Of a DNA stretch of 64,000 bases, positions 33,072 to 44,580 are shown one piece after another. Position numbers and translations under genes: made by a program. Numbering within the stretch: position 1 is the stretch's first letter; each line of letters starts with the position of its first letter. The stretch lies in contig CM075103.1 of assembly GCA_037576195.1 (NCBI GenBank), forward strand, positions 14,756,001 through 14,820,000, in the 5' to 3' direction. The stretch is from Phytoseiulus persimilis (lineage: Eukaryota; Arthropoda; Arachnida; Mesostigmata; Phytoseiidae). The notes beneath the pieces were generated by a model. It ran no database searches. It saw only the letters and a program-made list of their open reading frames with translations, and was not told where the DNA came from.

Positions 33072-33767
33072 CTGATACAGGGCGGTCAACGTGAGTCGAG
33101 GACATTCTCACCATCTCTCCTTTCGCTCATTACCCGGTGAAATAATCATTCGATTCCTGATTTCTACCTTGAGATCGATAGCTGGAAGTATGGCTCATCT
33201 TCTCCCGCATTCGCGCTAATTCCGTTTTCCCTCCCACGAAGAAGAATTAGGAGAGCTCAGTTTTCGGGCGATGAAAAAATTGTCGGATCGCCGCAACAGC
33301 TTGATTCGCGGGGCTTATAAACTGATCTCAGAATCATCCGTCATCAGAATATTTTTCGAATTCGAGATTCGGGAAAAATGCATCGACGACGAGCATTTGT
33401 AAAGAGATCAACGATTTTTGTGAGGCTGATGAGATCGGTCGACTATCTAGAGCTCTGGACCGTTTCTCGCCATTTTCCACCGAGTTAGGAGCGGAAGAGG
33501 GAAGAGTAGGATTCCCCCGACTCACGTTGACCACCCTGTGGATGTCCTTCCGGCAATTTATACATATTGTGGCCGGGATATTACACTAGTAGCGCTCATA
33601 GAACGCTAGAAACTACCAGCTCCGAACGGGAGCGACGGAGCTCCTTGAAGTTCGATTTCTTCCCGAGAGACTCTTGAGGATTCCGCAACAACTCCCTACA
33701 TCGTGAACTTCGGGTGCAGCTTCTCCGGCCTTCGTCCCCCTTTTCAGAGCTCTATTGTATTCCTTAC

Positions 33768-33914
33768 CGAGGAGGGTAGGGCGTGAATCTACCCCGAAGC
33801 ATCGAATCCTGAGGTCGTAGTTTCCACCGGACTCGTTAAAATCGCGAGCCATAGGGAAACTCACATATAAAGCTCACTCAAGGCTCGTTGCACTCCTCCC
33901 GCTGAATCAGCCAT
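33768..33914 (-). CDS. Possible first two exons of a minus-strand gene
   Basis: Exon 33914-33865 starts with ATG, encodes MADSAGG and an amphipathic helix, and ends at GTGAGT in phase 2. Exon 33808-33768 follows an acceptor CGACCTCAG, keeps phase and ends at GTAAGG in phase 1. The intron is 56 nt. The remainder was not found; a 10-nt micro-exon near 33530 is possible. Family unknown. Confidence 0.3.
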
Positions 33915-34181
33915 AATCCCCTAGAGCGGATGCGCTTGCAACAATCTCGATTCAGGAGCGCGGCCAGCAAGATTCAAAGAGTTCTGGAACAGCTCGGATA
34001 GGACACCATAGTGTCCATGTCAGTCATTCCGTTATCCGGTCTGCCATTGAATGGATGAGTTTTAACTCGCAGTTCAGCTCGATCTGAGCAACACACAGAT
34101 GAACAGATTGAGCCAGTTCACATCCTGTTTGGAATCCTCGTGAACAATCGGTACCAACATACTGAGTTAGGCGTCACTCAC

Positions 34182-34490
34182 CTCGAAGTGCCCAACCGCG
34201 GAAGGGTTCTTCAGATACTTCGCTGCCAGAGCTCGGATCTGGTCCTCACGCGAAACTTTCATGAGAGCTTGCGCTGTCGAATCCGGAATCCTCTCGTTCC
34301 CGAACTCGCTTCCGATCTCTGCAGTTCCTGTTTGCATCGCCGCCGCCCGATCTACGTCCGGCAACGTGTTGCGCTCACCCGGAGTCACGGTTTGAGCTGC
34401 AGGGCCTCGAACGCACCGGAGCCTCAAACGCAGCGTCGGGTGGAGGGTCTTCTTCGGAGGCTCCTCCTGCCCGCTTTTCTCCGCACTCAT
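34182..34490 (-). CDS. Exon with a Pex14-like N-terminal motif
   Basis: An ATG at 34490 opens 103 codons ending in phase 0 at a GTGAGT donor. The first 70 residues are basic and low complexity. The end reads SREDQIRALAAKYLKNPSAV, resembling the start of the peroxin-14 N-terminal domain (Arg-Glu-x2-Ile, aromatic-Leu-x-Asn-Pro-x-Val). The expected continuation (Phe-Leu-x3-Gly-Leu with acidic helix) was not found in the next exons with certainty; the acidic helix at 31887-31944 is a candidate. Treat the family as tentative. Confidence 0.35.
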
Positions 34491-34928
34491 GCATTTTCCA
34501 TCTTTCTGTCTCCTAGGCATTATCGCCGGAACCTCAACAACTCCAGCTCTCAAACAATCTCCTGATCAAGTCCGAAAGCCAACATGTGGATCGATCTTTC
34601 GTTGTTCTCACGATTGAAACATAACCATCTCTCGGAAGAGCTACACCTACTACCGATGGTGGCGACCGGAGCTCGTAGAAGGAGCTTCGGAAGACTGGTT
34701 GGGTGCACCTCGGCAATCTCTTCGGAGTCCTCCGTCTCTCAGAATCTGCAGCTGGAATCCGCCGTCAGTTATGACCGTCCATCTTACCAGAGCGTTCAAC
34801 TATTTTCTGGACGCCGTTGAGACTCCTGAGCGTACGGAGCGACTCTTCTTCTCCTGGCCGCCAATCGATTTAATCGCAACAGGCTCGGAGGTGACAGCCA
34901 CCGTTACGGAAATCTCTCCAAACGGTGT

Positions 34929-36036
34929 GTAGATACTAGGCTTTGCAAATAACCGCATTTCTAAATAACCGCGGTCACGGTTAACCGACAACCGCAAATC
35001 AATAACCGCAATGGCGGTTAACCGCAGAATTAGGACCGAAAACCGCGGTTATAACCGCAAATAACTGCGGTCACATGGGAGAGTGCCCGGAGACATAATC
35101 CCGAACAGATCCTTCACCGATACCATCGTTTTCACGCCTGATAATATTGAAACGAGTCATAGCCGAAGACGGAGGAGACATACCACAACTCCTCCATATC
35201 CTCCCCAGAGAAAAGTTTCCACATGAGAGAAAACTTTCTATGATTCCCAGGAAGCATCTCCTCTTTCATGAGAAAGAAAGTTCTATTATTAACGGATACA
35301 ACGACATCTCAAAACACGTCTCATAAAGACTCGTTTGTTACAACTCCTCACTATCCGCTGAGGAGGTGTTGCAAACTCTGAAATGTGGGACTGGCGCCGA
35401 TTTCTGCACGTTTTTACGAGCAAAGAGTGCCCAAAGGCACGCTTCTTCGTTGAGTTGGGGTGACTCACGTAAATTCAACGTCCTGATTCTCTAGTTTTTT
35501 TCTATTGGGAATCCTCGAGGTCGTCTTTTGAGCTGCTTCCAATTTTTGTCTGACTCCAGATACTGCTCCTGGCTTCGATGGCATTGTTGCGGTCTTCAGA
35601 AAGGGCGTATGTTCTCGGTTCCGACCAGTGCATGAGAGATCCCCGTTTTCTCGTAAGACTTCATCGCGATTCTTCCATCGACCCACACGACAGCTACTTC
35701 CGCTGTGCTGTGTTCCTTGATCCTACCAGATGCGTAGAGCTCATGGGGACATGGGAGGCTGCACCTGATGAGTGATATGTCCAGGTATGATTGCTAACCG
35801 AACTTCGCTTAACGGGGCTCGTCACACAAGATGTCACAGTTTCAGAACCGATTCATTTATCTTCAATTCCTGGCGCCCAATTCCATATCCCCAGCCAGAG
35901 TACGCTCATCAAACAAGACGCTTTCTCAAAAAAATCATTCGTTTCGGGAAATTGCGGTTAGATGCGGTCATAAAACCGCGGAATATTCGCGGTTATTAAC
36001 CGCGGTTAAATAACCGTTGCAAAGCCTAGTAGATAC
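34929..36036 (-). mobile_element. hAT-like non-autonomous element with 8-bp target duplication
   Basis: The element (34937-36028) has perfect 12-bp inverted ends, TAGGCTTTGCAA and its complement, flanked by identical 8-bp duplications GTAGATAC at 34929-34936 and 36029-36036. The duplication fits the hAT consensus nTnnnnAn. Subterminal regions hold clustered AACCGC/GCGGTT motifs in both orientations, likely transposase-binding sites. The 1.09-kb interior has no recognisable transposase; a 73-codon frame is shared with the older copy at 29060-31091, which lies in opposite orientation. Confidence 0.9.
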
Positions 36037-38537
36037 CCACCGAACTTCGTCAGGGATTGGGTCGGAGAAAATGTGCGGGAACGGAGAGGAACTCAGGAAT
36101 GTATGGCCAGGAATGAGGATTGGATGCGAGATAAAAGTGGAACGCCGCCAACGGCAAATAAGACCAAATCTCTACCAGGGCACGGGAAGGTCAAACCCAC
36201 CCTCGGGCGCAAAGCCGAAAGTCGTTCGGAACAGTATCAGTCGCCGGATCGAGCGGAATGGATCGCTGTCCCCTCTATTTCCCGTACTCCTCCTCTTCGC
36301 GGCCCAATCTCAGTTGAAAATGGTTCCGCCCTTGATACCCAGAGCGTCCGAAAGTTTTTTGGATGGTTTCCTTCATGCTGTAGTGGAGACGACAAACGTC
36401 AACCGATCGGAGGTCGACAACACAGCGCTGCTCCAAGCTTCCCTTTTGTTCAGGGGGAGGATCGCAGCGGTTAGCGCGACCGGCTGCGTAACCCTCACCC
36501 ACATTCGGAAGACATTGGCACCGATTCGGGCCTACATTTTCAAATCCAATGCCAATGTCAAATCAATTGATATCCAATGCCAATGAGCCGTAGTCAAATC
36601 TCAGTCGACGGCCGGTGCCACATATTGAGGAAAAGAGCGTCGTTGTTTCGCTCCTGATAGCGACTCCCTTTGAAATATGGTTGAGAGCTCTCCAAGAACA
36701 GCTCATCCGCGGATCAGGCCTAGGGAACCGAGGCAATCAGTTCCCCAACGGAACCACTTTTTGAGCCCCCAGAATCGATCACATTCTTCCGGATCGGCTG
36801 CCTCGGTTGCGAGTGGACACACATATCACATACAGATTCACCTGATGCGATTGCTTCCATCCTCCTCGAGACTCACGGGTAGTGAGTGACTCCATGAGAC
36901 CGATCGAGCTTTTCATCCAGCTCGCTGAATCGCATCTCGTTAGCAAAAGCATTGAACACTTCAAATTGCGGTAAGATTAGCTCGTGGAACGACAGAAAGT
37001 TGACGAGGTGATCGCTGTGTCGTATACCGTGCTCGGGAAGGCATGTTCGGTCAGATCCCGGCTGATCTGACCGACTAACTACTGCGTCATCCGACGCCAG
37101 CATTTCGTTGCAAACAACTTGAGTCTAAGGTTACACCAGTCGCTGAACTGCCTTAATGGCGCCGTGAACCTCATATTGAGCCACTCATTCAATTCTCGAC
37201 TCTTCGCACCACACTGCGGGCGGAACAAGGAGTCGATTGGCTGGCTTTTGACTCGAATATTGAGGTGATCAGAGTATTGATAGTAGAGTGCTGTATCGGA
37301 AGCGCTCCAAAAATTCAACAAGCGGAGAGCTGAGATTCCGTTTCAAGGAAGGATACCAGAGTGGAAGCTCGTCCGTCGGCACCAAAGTCGTCCCTCACAT
37401 CAGAAAGTGCGTCAGCCCCTTCAGCCCTTCCAGCGTCTGTCTCTGTCGGGAACAGGAGGTATGAGTACGGGGCCACGGGTTGGAAAAGTTTTAAAAGCCA
37501 TGCTCGACAACTTTCGCAGCGGAGTTGATCGAAACAAATATCCAGATCCCGACGTTTGGCGCCAAGTTTCGAAAAATTGAAAGAATAATGAGAGCTCTTC
37601 CCAAACGCAGCCTCTGGATTCAGGATACGGGTTTATAAACATGAAACGTTGCGAAAAGTTGAAAGAGTGACGAGAGAGCGTGGAAGAATGGGAAGAGCCT
37701 GAACTTTTTGCTTGCGTTTTCCCGCTCCCATTCGAGACACAACCTGAGAACTGCTGTCCGCGTTTCTGCCCTCGGCGCTTCCGCTTTCAATCGTAGACAA
37801 CGCTCAGATTCTAAGCTTGGCTCGTGTTTCGAGCCCCACTTTGAGCTGCTACAGATGCATAACACCTAGAATTGACAAACGCGACGCTCCAGATCTGGGA
37901 GGAGGGAAACCCCCGCGAGAAATTCCGCATCGAATCCGACGTAGAAAGACGGAGAAAATTCTTTGATGCTGAGAGAACAAATCATATGTGAGTGTGAAGG
38001 ATCGGAATCATTTCGGCCGGTCGACGAACTTCGGATGCAAGCGGGATTCGGCTCCGAAAGTGCTCATGATCGTCACCATGAGGGACACTTCGCTCCGCAA
38101 TTTTCTTCAAATTGCTGGATTCTGGTTGAAGTACCGGGCTCAAGAAAAAAATCGGGATCATCTGCTTCCATCAACCATCAATTTATTCCATCGCATCCCC
38201 TCTTAGGTAGTTGACATAGATAATGGGAGCTATGTCCCAGGAACGTTCCACACAAAACTCTACAGCACTAATTCACTGGATAAAAAACCGCAAGTTTTGA
38301 AGCTCGGCTCTTCAGCGCCACCAGTAGCTTGACTGCGCGGCATTCTCTATTCACGGATCTCCTGATGCTTGTCACGAAGGTTACGGAAGTCTCTAAGGAT
38401 TCCTGTTCCAATATATAGGCTCCTCCAATTTGAGGAGGAACTTCGCAGTATTTTAAGGAAGCGGCAGAGTATATCCAAGTTGGCGGGCGAACGTATCACA
38501 GGAATGTAATCAGACGAAGGCAGCTGGGCTGTCCACC
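36037..38537. other. No gene confidently recognised
   Basis: A 189-codon plus-strand frame (36017-36586) starts inside the transposon end and has a protein-like second half with Leu/Val-rich helices, but no splice or domain support. Minus frames around 37421-37865 are Cys- and Phe-rich. Short direct repeats of CCAATGCCAATG occur near 36548-36585. Confidence 0.35.
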
Positions 38538-38994
38538 TCAGATGAGTTTCGCCGGGAACCCGTCACGATGGGGCAAGCTCTTCTTGCCGTCTCGCTCTCT
38601 CATCTTCAGTCTCCGTTCGAGCTCTATCAGCTTGAATGTGGCGAACTCACGAACCTTCTCCAGGTTTCGGCTGAGCCTCAGGTTTTCCCCGTCCAGCCTG
38701 ATGTGTTGCAGCTCAACCCTGAGCTCCTCTAACAAGGAGGAGGCATACTGGAATGGAGAGTTTGCAGATCCAAGTATGGAATCGACCTCAAATAGAACCG
38801 CACACTCCATCCAGTGCTCACAGAGACGACGATCGAGAAAGAATTCGACTCACGCGAAGCGCTTCGGCGCTTATCGGCCCAGTGGTGTTCCTGGCGACGG
38901 ACCGGAGAACTTTCATCAGGAGGCCGGCGGTGGAGCCAGCGTTCGTGGAAATCTCGAAATCAGATTGTTCGGAATCAGTCTCTGTTGAAATCAT
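38538..38994 (-). CDS. Hypothetical two-exon coiled-coil protein
   Basis: Exon 38994-38854 (ATG, 47 codons, GTGAGT donor) joins exon 38804-38538 in phase 0 through a 49-nt intron, giving 135 residues. The N-terminus is acidic and Ser/Thr-rich, followed by an amphipathic helix. The second exon is a long charged helix with regular Leu heptads (Leu-Glu-Glu-Leu-Arg and Glu-Leu-Glu-Arg-Arg-Leu), ending in a basic tail. Size and form suggest a small subunit of a coiled-coil complex, but no family is recognised. The ATG lies two bases after the stop of an upstream open frame (38997-39461). Confidence 0.6.
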
Positions 38995-38996
38995 GG

Positions 38997-39461
38997 TTAA
39001 GCCCACGCGGCGTTTCTCCTAAAAAGATCGATGAGGTGTTGATGAATGATGGGCCGAATGCACTCAATATCGCACATACACCCTACATTGGGTAGTTTGG
39101 GACCGAAATGCGATGACACACTTGAAATGAATTCATTCTCGAATTTCAAGAATGGAATTGCTGTCGGCGGAACCCGTTCAGCTCGCGACCAGCTCCTCGT
39201 CCGGTTAAGAGTCGAGTGTCGCGATGGAGCGAGCGCGGAGATGAACGCAGTAAATGTCGAAAAACCGTTGGAGCTTACGTCAGCTGTGTGAACATGCGCA
39301 GCAGGCCGCAACGGAAAACGAAGCCACGGTAATGTTGAGGATAACTGCCAACGGCCAAGAAGATCAATCTTGGGCGAGAAATGGAGAGAACATTGATTAC
39401 CATGTCGCTGTCTCGAATCCGGTTCCCGCACTCGAACAGATGACTCACACAAGCACCACAA
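38997..39461 (-). CDS. Open frame abutting the coiled-coil gene
   Basis: This 154-codon frame ends in TAA two bases before the ATG of the coiled-coil gene. Its C-terminal 50 residues (Phe, Ile, Cys and His rich) look protein-like. It overlaps the plus-strand frame 39254-39523, so at most one is real in the overlap. It may simply be the 5' UTR of the next gene. Confidence 0.18.
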   Translation of the reverse strand: MWCLCESSVRVREPDSRQRHGNQCSLHFSPKIDLLGRWQLSSTLPWLRFPLRPAAHVHTADVSSNGFSTFTAFISALAPSRHSTLNRTRSWSRAERVPPTAIPFLKFENEFISSVSSHFGPKLPNVGCMCDIECIRPIIHQHLIDLFRRNAAWA

Positions 39462-39523
39462 TCCAAGAGTTCAGCCGACCGAGGCTCGAAACAACGGAAG
39501 GCACTTTGCGACGGAATATTTGA
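39254..39523 (+). CDS. Hypothetical 89-residue protein
   Basis: An intact ATG-to-TGA frame has balanced composition: an N-terminal helix with Trp and His, a central segment rich in polar residues with two Trp, and a Thr/Arg-rich end. No intron is needed. Diverges from the minus-strand coiled-coil gene. Family unknown. Confidence 0.3.
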   Translation: MSKNRWSLRQLCEHAQQAATENEATVMLRITANGQEDQSWARNGENIDYHVAVSNPVPALEQMTHTSTTIQEFSRPRLETTEGTLRRNI

Positions 39524-40080
39524 ATGCTGTGCTCCCTCAGAGGAGGAAGGGTTTCCTCGGTTGGGTCGAGATACACTTATGTCTCATTCAACGCACAACT
39601 CTGAATCAAGTTTCGTTCTTTTACGGATGCACCACGCTCTCAAGCTTCGTTTAGGGGATTGTTGTCTGGGAGTGTCTGAACATCCAAGGTTGGAGACCGA
39701 CATCCACACTCGTTCCCCTGCTATGTTCTCGTCTCATATGGGGAAGGGAAACACGCGAATTCGAAGATGGTGTTATCAGGAAAAGAGAATGAAGCTGATC
39801 ACGTCATTCTGCGCTCAATCGTTTCAATGAAGACGGTAATCTTGGTGAAGAAACATGAACTCTGAGCCCCTGATCGCACTGGTTGCTCCAACGGAGGGAT
39901 GCGGTTCAGGCGGAGTCACAACTTGGAAACAGAGGCTTCGTACGAGGATTCAGTGGCGCCAGACTTTTTCTTTATCAGACTGAACGTCGTTGTTGTCGCG
40001 TCACCGCCGCGATTTTCGACGCCCTACGTCGCCTATGTCGCGAAAATAAGCCAGCTCCCAGCTGGGCGTTAGCTGTATAT

Positions 40081-41329
40081 ACGAAGAGCAGTAGCGTAGC
40101 CAGGGGAGGGGGGGGTGTGAGTAGCCTCTAGCCCTCCCCCCCGGAACTTGCGAGTTCATACTATCTTAGTCGAGCTTTCCAAACGAATGTTGTATCTACA
40201 GCTCCCCGAAACCGAGCAAGATCCCTCATATACATGATCCGCTCCGTCTGTCACTTTGTCCGGCATCGATCTGATCATACGTTTCGGTGTCCAGGAAGCG
40301 AAATCCGCGACCGACCCGACCAAGCTTTCCGAGTCTATGGAGTTGAGTCCTGGGCCGATCTGTCCATACTTCCCAGGGTCTATGCAGGTGATTCCGGCGT
40401 CAATTTGACCATACTTTTTGGAGTCTGTAGAGGTGAGCATGGAGTCGATCTGTCCATACTTTTCGGAATCTAGAGAGCTGATTTCGGGGTCGGTCTGACC
40501 GTGATTTTCGAGATCGATGGAGGTGATTTGACGTATACGAGTATCTACGAGACCGTCTTCGAGTGTAGTAGAGCGCACTAGAGAAGACCGTTTACGAGAC
40601 AAGAGCAGTTCAGAGTAGGATTCGAGGAGCTGATACGCAATCCACGAGTGGGGCTTCAGAAACATCCGAGGAAAAGATTCAACGTCGATTTCGAGGAGCT
40701 GAAGTGCAAACCACAACTGGAGCTCCTCACAAGCACGATGAAGCGCTTCAATGTCATATCCAAGAAGCTGGAGTGAAACCAACTAGAGAAACTCCAAGGA
40801 CAGCCGAAGACATTTTGCGACGATATTCCTTGATTTCAGTCAAAATTTTTGAATAATATGAAGTGAACCGCCACACGGAAAATTGACAACATGCACCGAT
40901 AAGCCGGAGGAAGTTTTACAAATGATGGTGATCCAATGAAGGGGGAAAACGGTGCCTCCCCCTGTGCCAGGGGCCGCAGTCCGACCGCCAACGTTTCCAG
41001 TCGGCCAGAGGTCGGCTGGTCTTATGTAGTATGTCAGAGGCGATCATTGAAAACCATCGATACTGAATTACCTGAGGAACGAGAACCTCCACTCTTCGCA
41101 TCTGAGCTTTCAAGTCGAACGCAAGCTTTCCTGTGTTGTTGACGAGGCGATCCTACCGATCTCATAGGACTCCATAAATGGATAGATCACATCGATTGTG
41201 TACTAATGGTTCGGCACAAGATTAGGAGAAGGTTTCTTCAGGCTTTTACAGAACGCGTGAAGGTGGGCGGACGGAAAAAAAAATCAGTCCCTCCCCGGGA
41301 GAAATCCTGGCTACGCCACCGACGAAGAG
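40081..41329. mobile_element. hAT-like element, CAGTAGCG type, with 8-bp target duplication
   Basis: The element (40089-41321, 1.23 kb) begins CAGTAGCGTAGCCAGG and ends with the complement of CGGTGGCGTAGCCAGG, 14 of 16 matching. It is flanked by identical ACGAAGAG at 40081-40088 and 41322-41329. A G-rich tract follows the left end. The ends match those of the 402-bp element at 46424-46825, so both belong to one family. No transposase domain was found; the interior contains a 45-bp minisatellite. Confidence 0.88.
40325..40530 (-). repeat. 45-bp minisatellite read as a 15-residue repeat
   Basis: Units of 45 bp containing CTGTCCATACTT are repeated about four to five times with divergence. On the minus strand they stay open within a 208-codon frame (40156-40782), giving a 15-residue repeat built on KYGQID. 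Being a multiple of three keeps the frame open irrespective of coding function. Related 45-bp units recur at 42065-42310. Confidence 0.75.
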
Positions 41330-41689
41330 GGTGAGAAATTCGAACTCGGGAATGCGTTGACCGAATTGTGGGGTAAGGCTGGGAAGCACATAAAAGGTGG
41401 TTAAGAGATTTGAAGCAACAAGTGAAAACGTCTGAAACTACAGGAGAACAATCAGAGCGGACTCCTTTGAGGCTAGCTTCATAGGTCCTGAGACGTATGA
41501 GGCTTTACCCGTCATCGACGCACGCTGGCGCCGACACTGCGAGGGTGACTACTGAATGAATTCATGTTCGAAGATGAGACTGCAAAAACAACCCCGCTGA
41601 TCCCTGGACTCGAATGAGTTCACACCGATGGGACGAATCCCATGAATGTTCTTGTTGCTGTTGTCGAGATATGAATAACTTGAAAATAG

Positions 41690-42460
41690 CGTGGCCGAAC
41701 AGGAAGATTCACAGCCAAAGTCAAACCCGAGACTTCTGCCTTGGCTCGAGGAGGCCAAGACGATACCTCACCTCTTCGAGGGTTCGTCGACGCCATCGAG
41801 GCTGAATTTCTCCTCCCGCTGATGAACATAATTCGTTCACCCATAAGGAGAAGGCTGACCACTTTCTCAGATATCGCTAAGAGTACTCCTCCTAATCGAC
41901 TACTCGCAGGGCAAGTTCCATCCCGTTGCGAGTTTGCGGGGCCGAGATGTCAACAGTTGAACATGTGCGATGAAATGGTTTTCACCTGAACTCGCTTGAA
42001 ACCCAGCTCAAAAATGGATGAGAGTCATCGAATCAAGTCATCTATCTGGGAATCATGGTCAGATCGATCGGAATCACCCTCCCAGACTCGTCAAAGTATG
42101 CTCAGATTGGTCCCAGGATCACCCTTCCAGACATGGAAGTGTGTTCTTAGACTGGTCCCGGAATCACCTCTCCAGACTTGGGAAAGTATGCTCAGATTGG
42201 TGCAGGAATCACCCCCATTGACTCTCGGGAGTATGGTTAGTGAGTCAGTATGGTCAGGGGTGATTCCGGCACCAATCTGAGCATACTTTCCCAAGTCTGG
42301 AGAGGTGATTCCGGGATCGATCTGGGGAAAACCCGCTTCACCGCCGATGTTCAACTGTTGATATCTCGGCCCCGCAAACTCGCATCGGGAGGGAACTTGC
42401 CTTGCAAGTAGACGATGAAGAGGAGTACTTTTAGCGATATCCGAGGAAGTTATCAGCCCT
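41690..42460. repeat. Large imperfect inverted repeat with minisatellite core
   Basis: The left arm around 41860-41960 (CGCTAAGAGTACTCCTC, GCGAGTTTGCGGGGCCGAGA, CAACAGTTGAACAT) recurs in reverse complement at 42330-42450. Nearer the centre, 42158-42215 and 42255-42312 are an almost perfect 58-bp inverted pair separated by about 39 nt. The arms carry 45-bp units like those in the 40089-41321 element. No flanking target duplication was defined. Confidence 0.8.
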
Positions 42461-43010
42461 CTCCTTCCGGGCGAACCAACGAGTTTCCAATTTTCCCCAA
42501 CGGTTTTTTTCGGCGCTGTAGCTCCGCTGGTTCTTGAGATATGAGCATTCCAAGTTTTCAAAATTCGATGCCCACCATGTTGTCCCGGCAGACCCTTTCG
42601 CCAACCGAATGACTGGGCCCTGTTCCGGAAGGAGTTTTCCTTTCCGGGGGAGAATGACGGCGGGGAAGAGACAAACCATAGTCTCATCGGAGCTCAGTCT
42701 ACCGCTTGCCAGTGGCGCAGCGAGCCTCCGTGATTCTCGGGGCGGACCGGTGATTTGATGCCCTTCCCCTCTCTTTCCGTAAGGTCCAAGAGGAGACCTG
42801 CATTCGTCGCGCCCTGGCGGATCTCTTGGATCATCTGAAGGTCTCAAAAATGATGAACCGGAATTGAATTCGAATTGAATACGACGAGACATTAAGAGAA
42901 ACGGAAACAACAAGCGTGAGATAACACACATGTAAGCAGCTGGATTGTTATATGAGCAACTGGATCACCTTCACTTGGAGCGTAATTTTCCTCACCTCAG
43001 GAACTGCGAA
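42461..43010. other. No gene recognised; possible remnant transposon sequence
   Basis: A 166-codon minus-strand frame (42431-42931) lacks splice or domain support. The region lies between the inverted repeat and a hAT transposase remnant and is probably mobile-element debris. Confidence 0.35.
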
Positions 43011-43328
43011 CTAATCTTTGGACAGCTTGAAGTCCAACTTCGTCAAGACGGATGCCTCGATAGATAGGATGACAGGGTCAGTGAACCTCTTTTGTGACAT
43101 GATGGGTCGTGGATGGTTCTCGACGACTTTCAGTTCCTGCAAGCTCCGTTCGCGTGTGGCAAAACCTATGCCGAAATTTGGGAAGAGCCTGAGCATCATT
43201 ACAATATTTGTAACAGGGATATTCGACCTGAATCGACAGATGAACTCAAGCAGCTCTAAGGATCGTTGGTTGATATAAGGCAGGAACGAATGAGTTAAAT
43301 GTTGCCTCTCGATTATGGGGAAGAGCAC
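43011..43328 (-). pseudogene. hAT transposase C-terminal remnant
   Basis: The frame encodes about 105 residues ending in TAA with the hAT dimerisation pattern: LFPNFGIGFATRERSLQELK corresponds to the Phe-Pro-x-Leu ... Glu-Arg-Ser-Phe-Ser-x-Leu-Lys block, followed by Pro-Ile-Met-Ser-Gln-Lys-Arg and Ile-Leu-Ser-Ile-Glu. No ATG opens the frame and the rest of the transposase is missing, so it is a fragment. Confidence 0.7.
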
Positions 43329-44580
43329 AGCATGGTTGACGGGTCGTCAAAACGGCATGAAATCAGAAGTAACTGTCGGGCTTTCCCCCCACTGTAAAGC
43401 GTAAAGAAATTCTCCGGGCAGAAACGATGAAAGTATCAGATTGAGCAGAGACTTCGGTGGTGATTGCAAGAAGTCGTGCGTGGCTACAAACCAGGATTGA
43501 AGTGTCCGGTCTCAGAGTTCTGAGTAGAAAACGCCGTTTTCCGATGAGGCGGCGCAACGATTCGCAAAGCACCTGACAAGACCTCGGGACGACCTCATAG
43601 CGGGATCTGGCGTTTCTAACTTCAATTACTCAGTTATCGGAATTAGGGCTCATCAATCGCCGCGGAGCACAATTACAATGTATGTGTCGACCAGGTTTGT
43701 ATCGAGTCTGGAATAAGTTTTCTTTCAAAACTTCCAGATTTCGATGGAAAAATGGCGGAGACATGGAGTGTTGCCAAGGTGGGAGCAGCGCATCGATGCT
43801 TGCGTTGTACAGTATCTGTGTCGGTTGTGTATGCCACGGATGAAACTTTCCAGTGTCGGAAACATGCAGCGGCTGCACCATTGATGTCACTTTCAGAGGT
43901 ATGTTTCGGATTATCAAAGATTCCGCCGGTGGAAGCGCGGTTGAAGGGTCGAGCGGTCTGTGACAAGCGATCGGGGGGGGGGCAAGGATTAGACGGAGTT
44001 AGTTCGGCGTTCCGGAGATGAGGCATTCCAGCAGCCAACCAACCACAAGCCATTTCATACCATTCCACGACCGAATTTGATGTGGTGCTTCGGGAACTGT
44101 GGAAGAACTGCCCATTCCGTTCTCCCAGAACGACCAACAGCTTCGGTGGGATGCGTCCATCCGCGTACAAGAGCGTTAGCGTGTACTACTGCGTTATTGA
44201 GCTCACGCTCTGCACAACGCGTTCAACTGTTTTCGAGCAAGCGCCAGTGAGAGCGCATGTCGTCAAGCCGCTCTGAGCTTCATTCCACACGAATCCCTGG
44301 CATGAATTCGCGACCCGCTTGTGGAAATGACGCGCTTGAATTTTTCATTCAGGTTTCAAGCCACCACTCGAATGTCGACGTCGTAGAATCCTCGTCGTGT
44401 GACTTTTGCTTTCATCTTCGGAAATGTGAGGTCTAGCGGGAAACTTCAGCTGGCGAAACCAATCTATGCACTATTCTGGATCACTGCCGAAGATCGCCGC
44501 GGATGAATGAATAGTGGCTGGTCATCGATCTCCTCGCTTGGGTAACCCGGTCGGAATTTACCATCAAGGCATCGACACCG
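43329..44580. other. No gene confidently recognised
   Basis: A 165-codon minus frame (43673-44170) with Pro and Thr-rich composition and an 89-codon ATG plus frame (43752-44021) with several Cys overlap each other. Neither shows a domain. A 10-base G run occurs at 43973-43982. Confidence 0.35.

Noticed and set aside
36017-36586. 189-codon plus-strand frame
   Set aside because: It begins in the transposon's terminal repeat and has no splice or domain support; kept only as a remark.
40156-40782. 208-codon minus-strand frame as a repeat protein gene
   Set aside because: Openness is explained by a 45-bp minisatellite inside a transposon; no other coding evidence.
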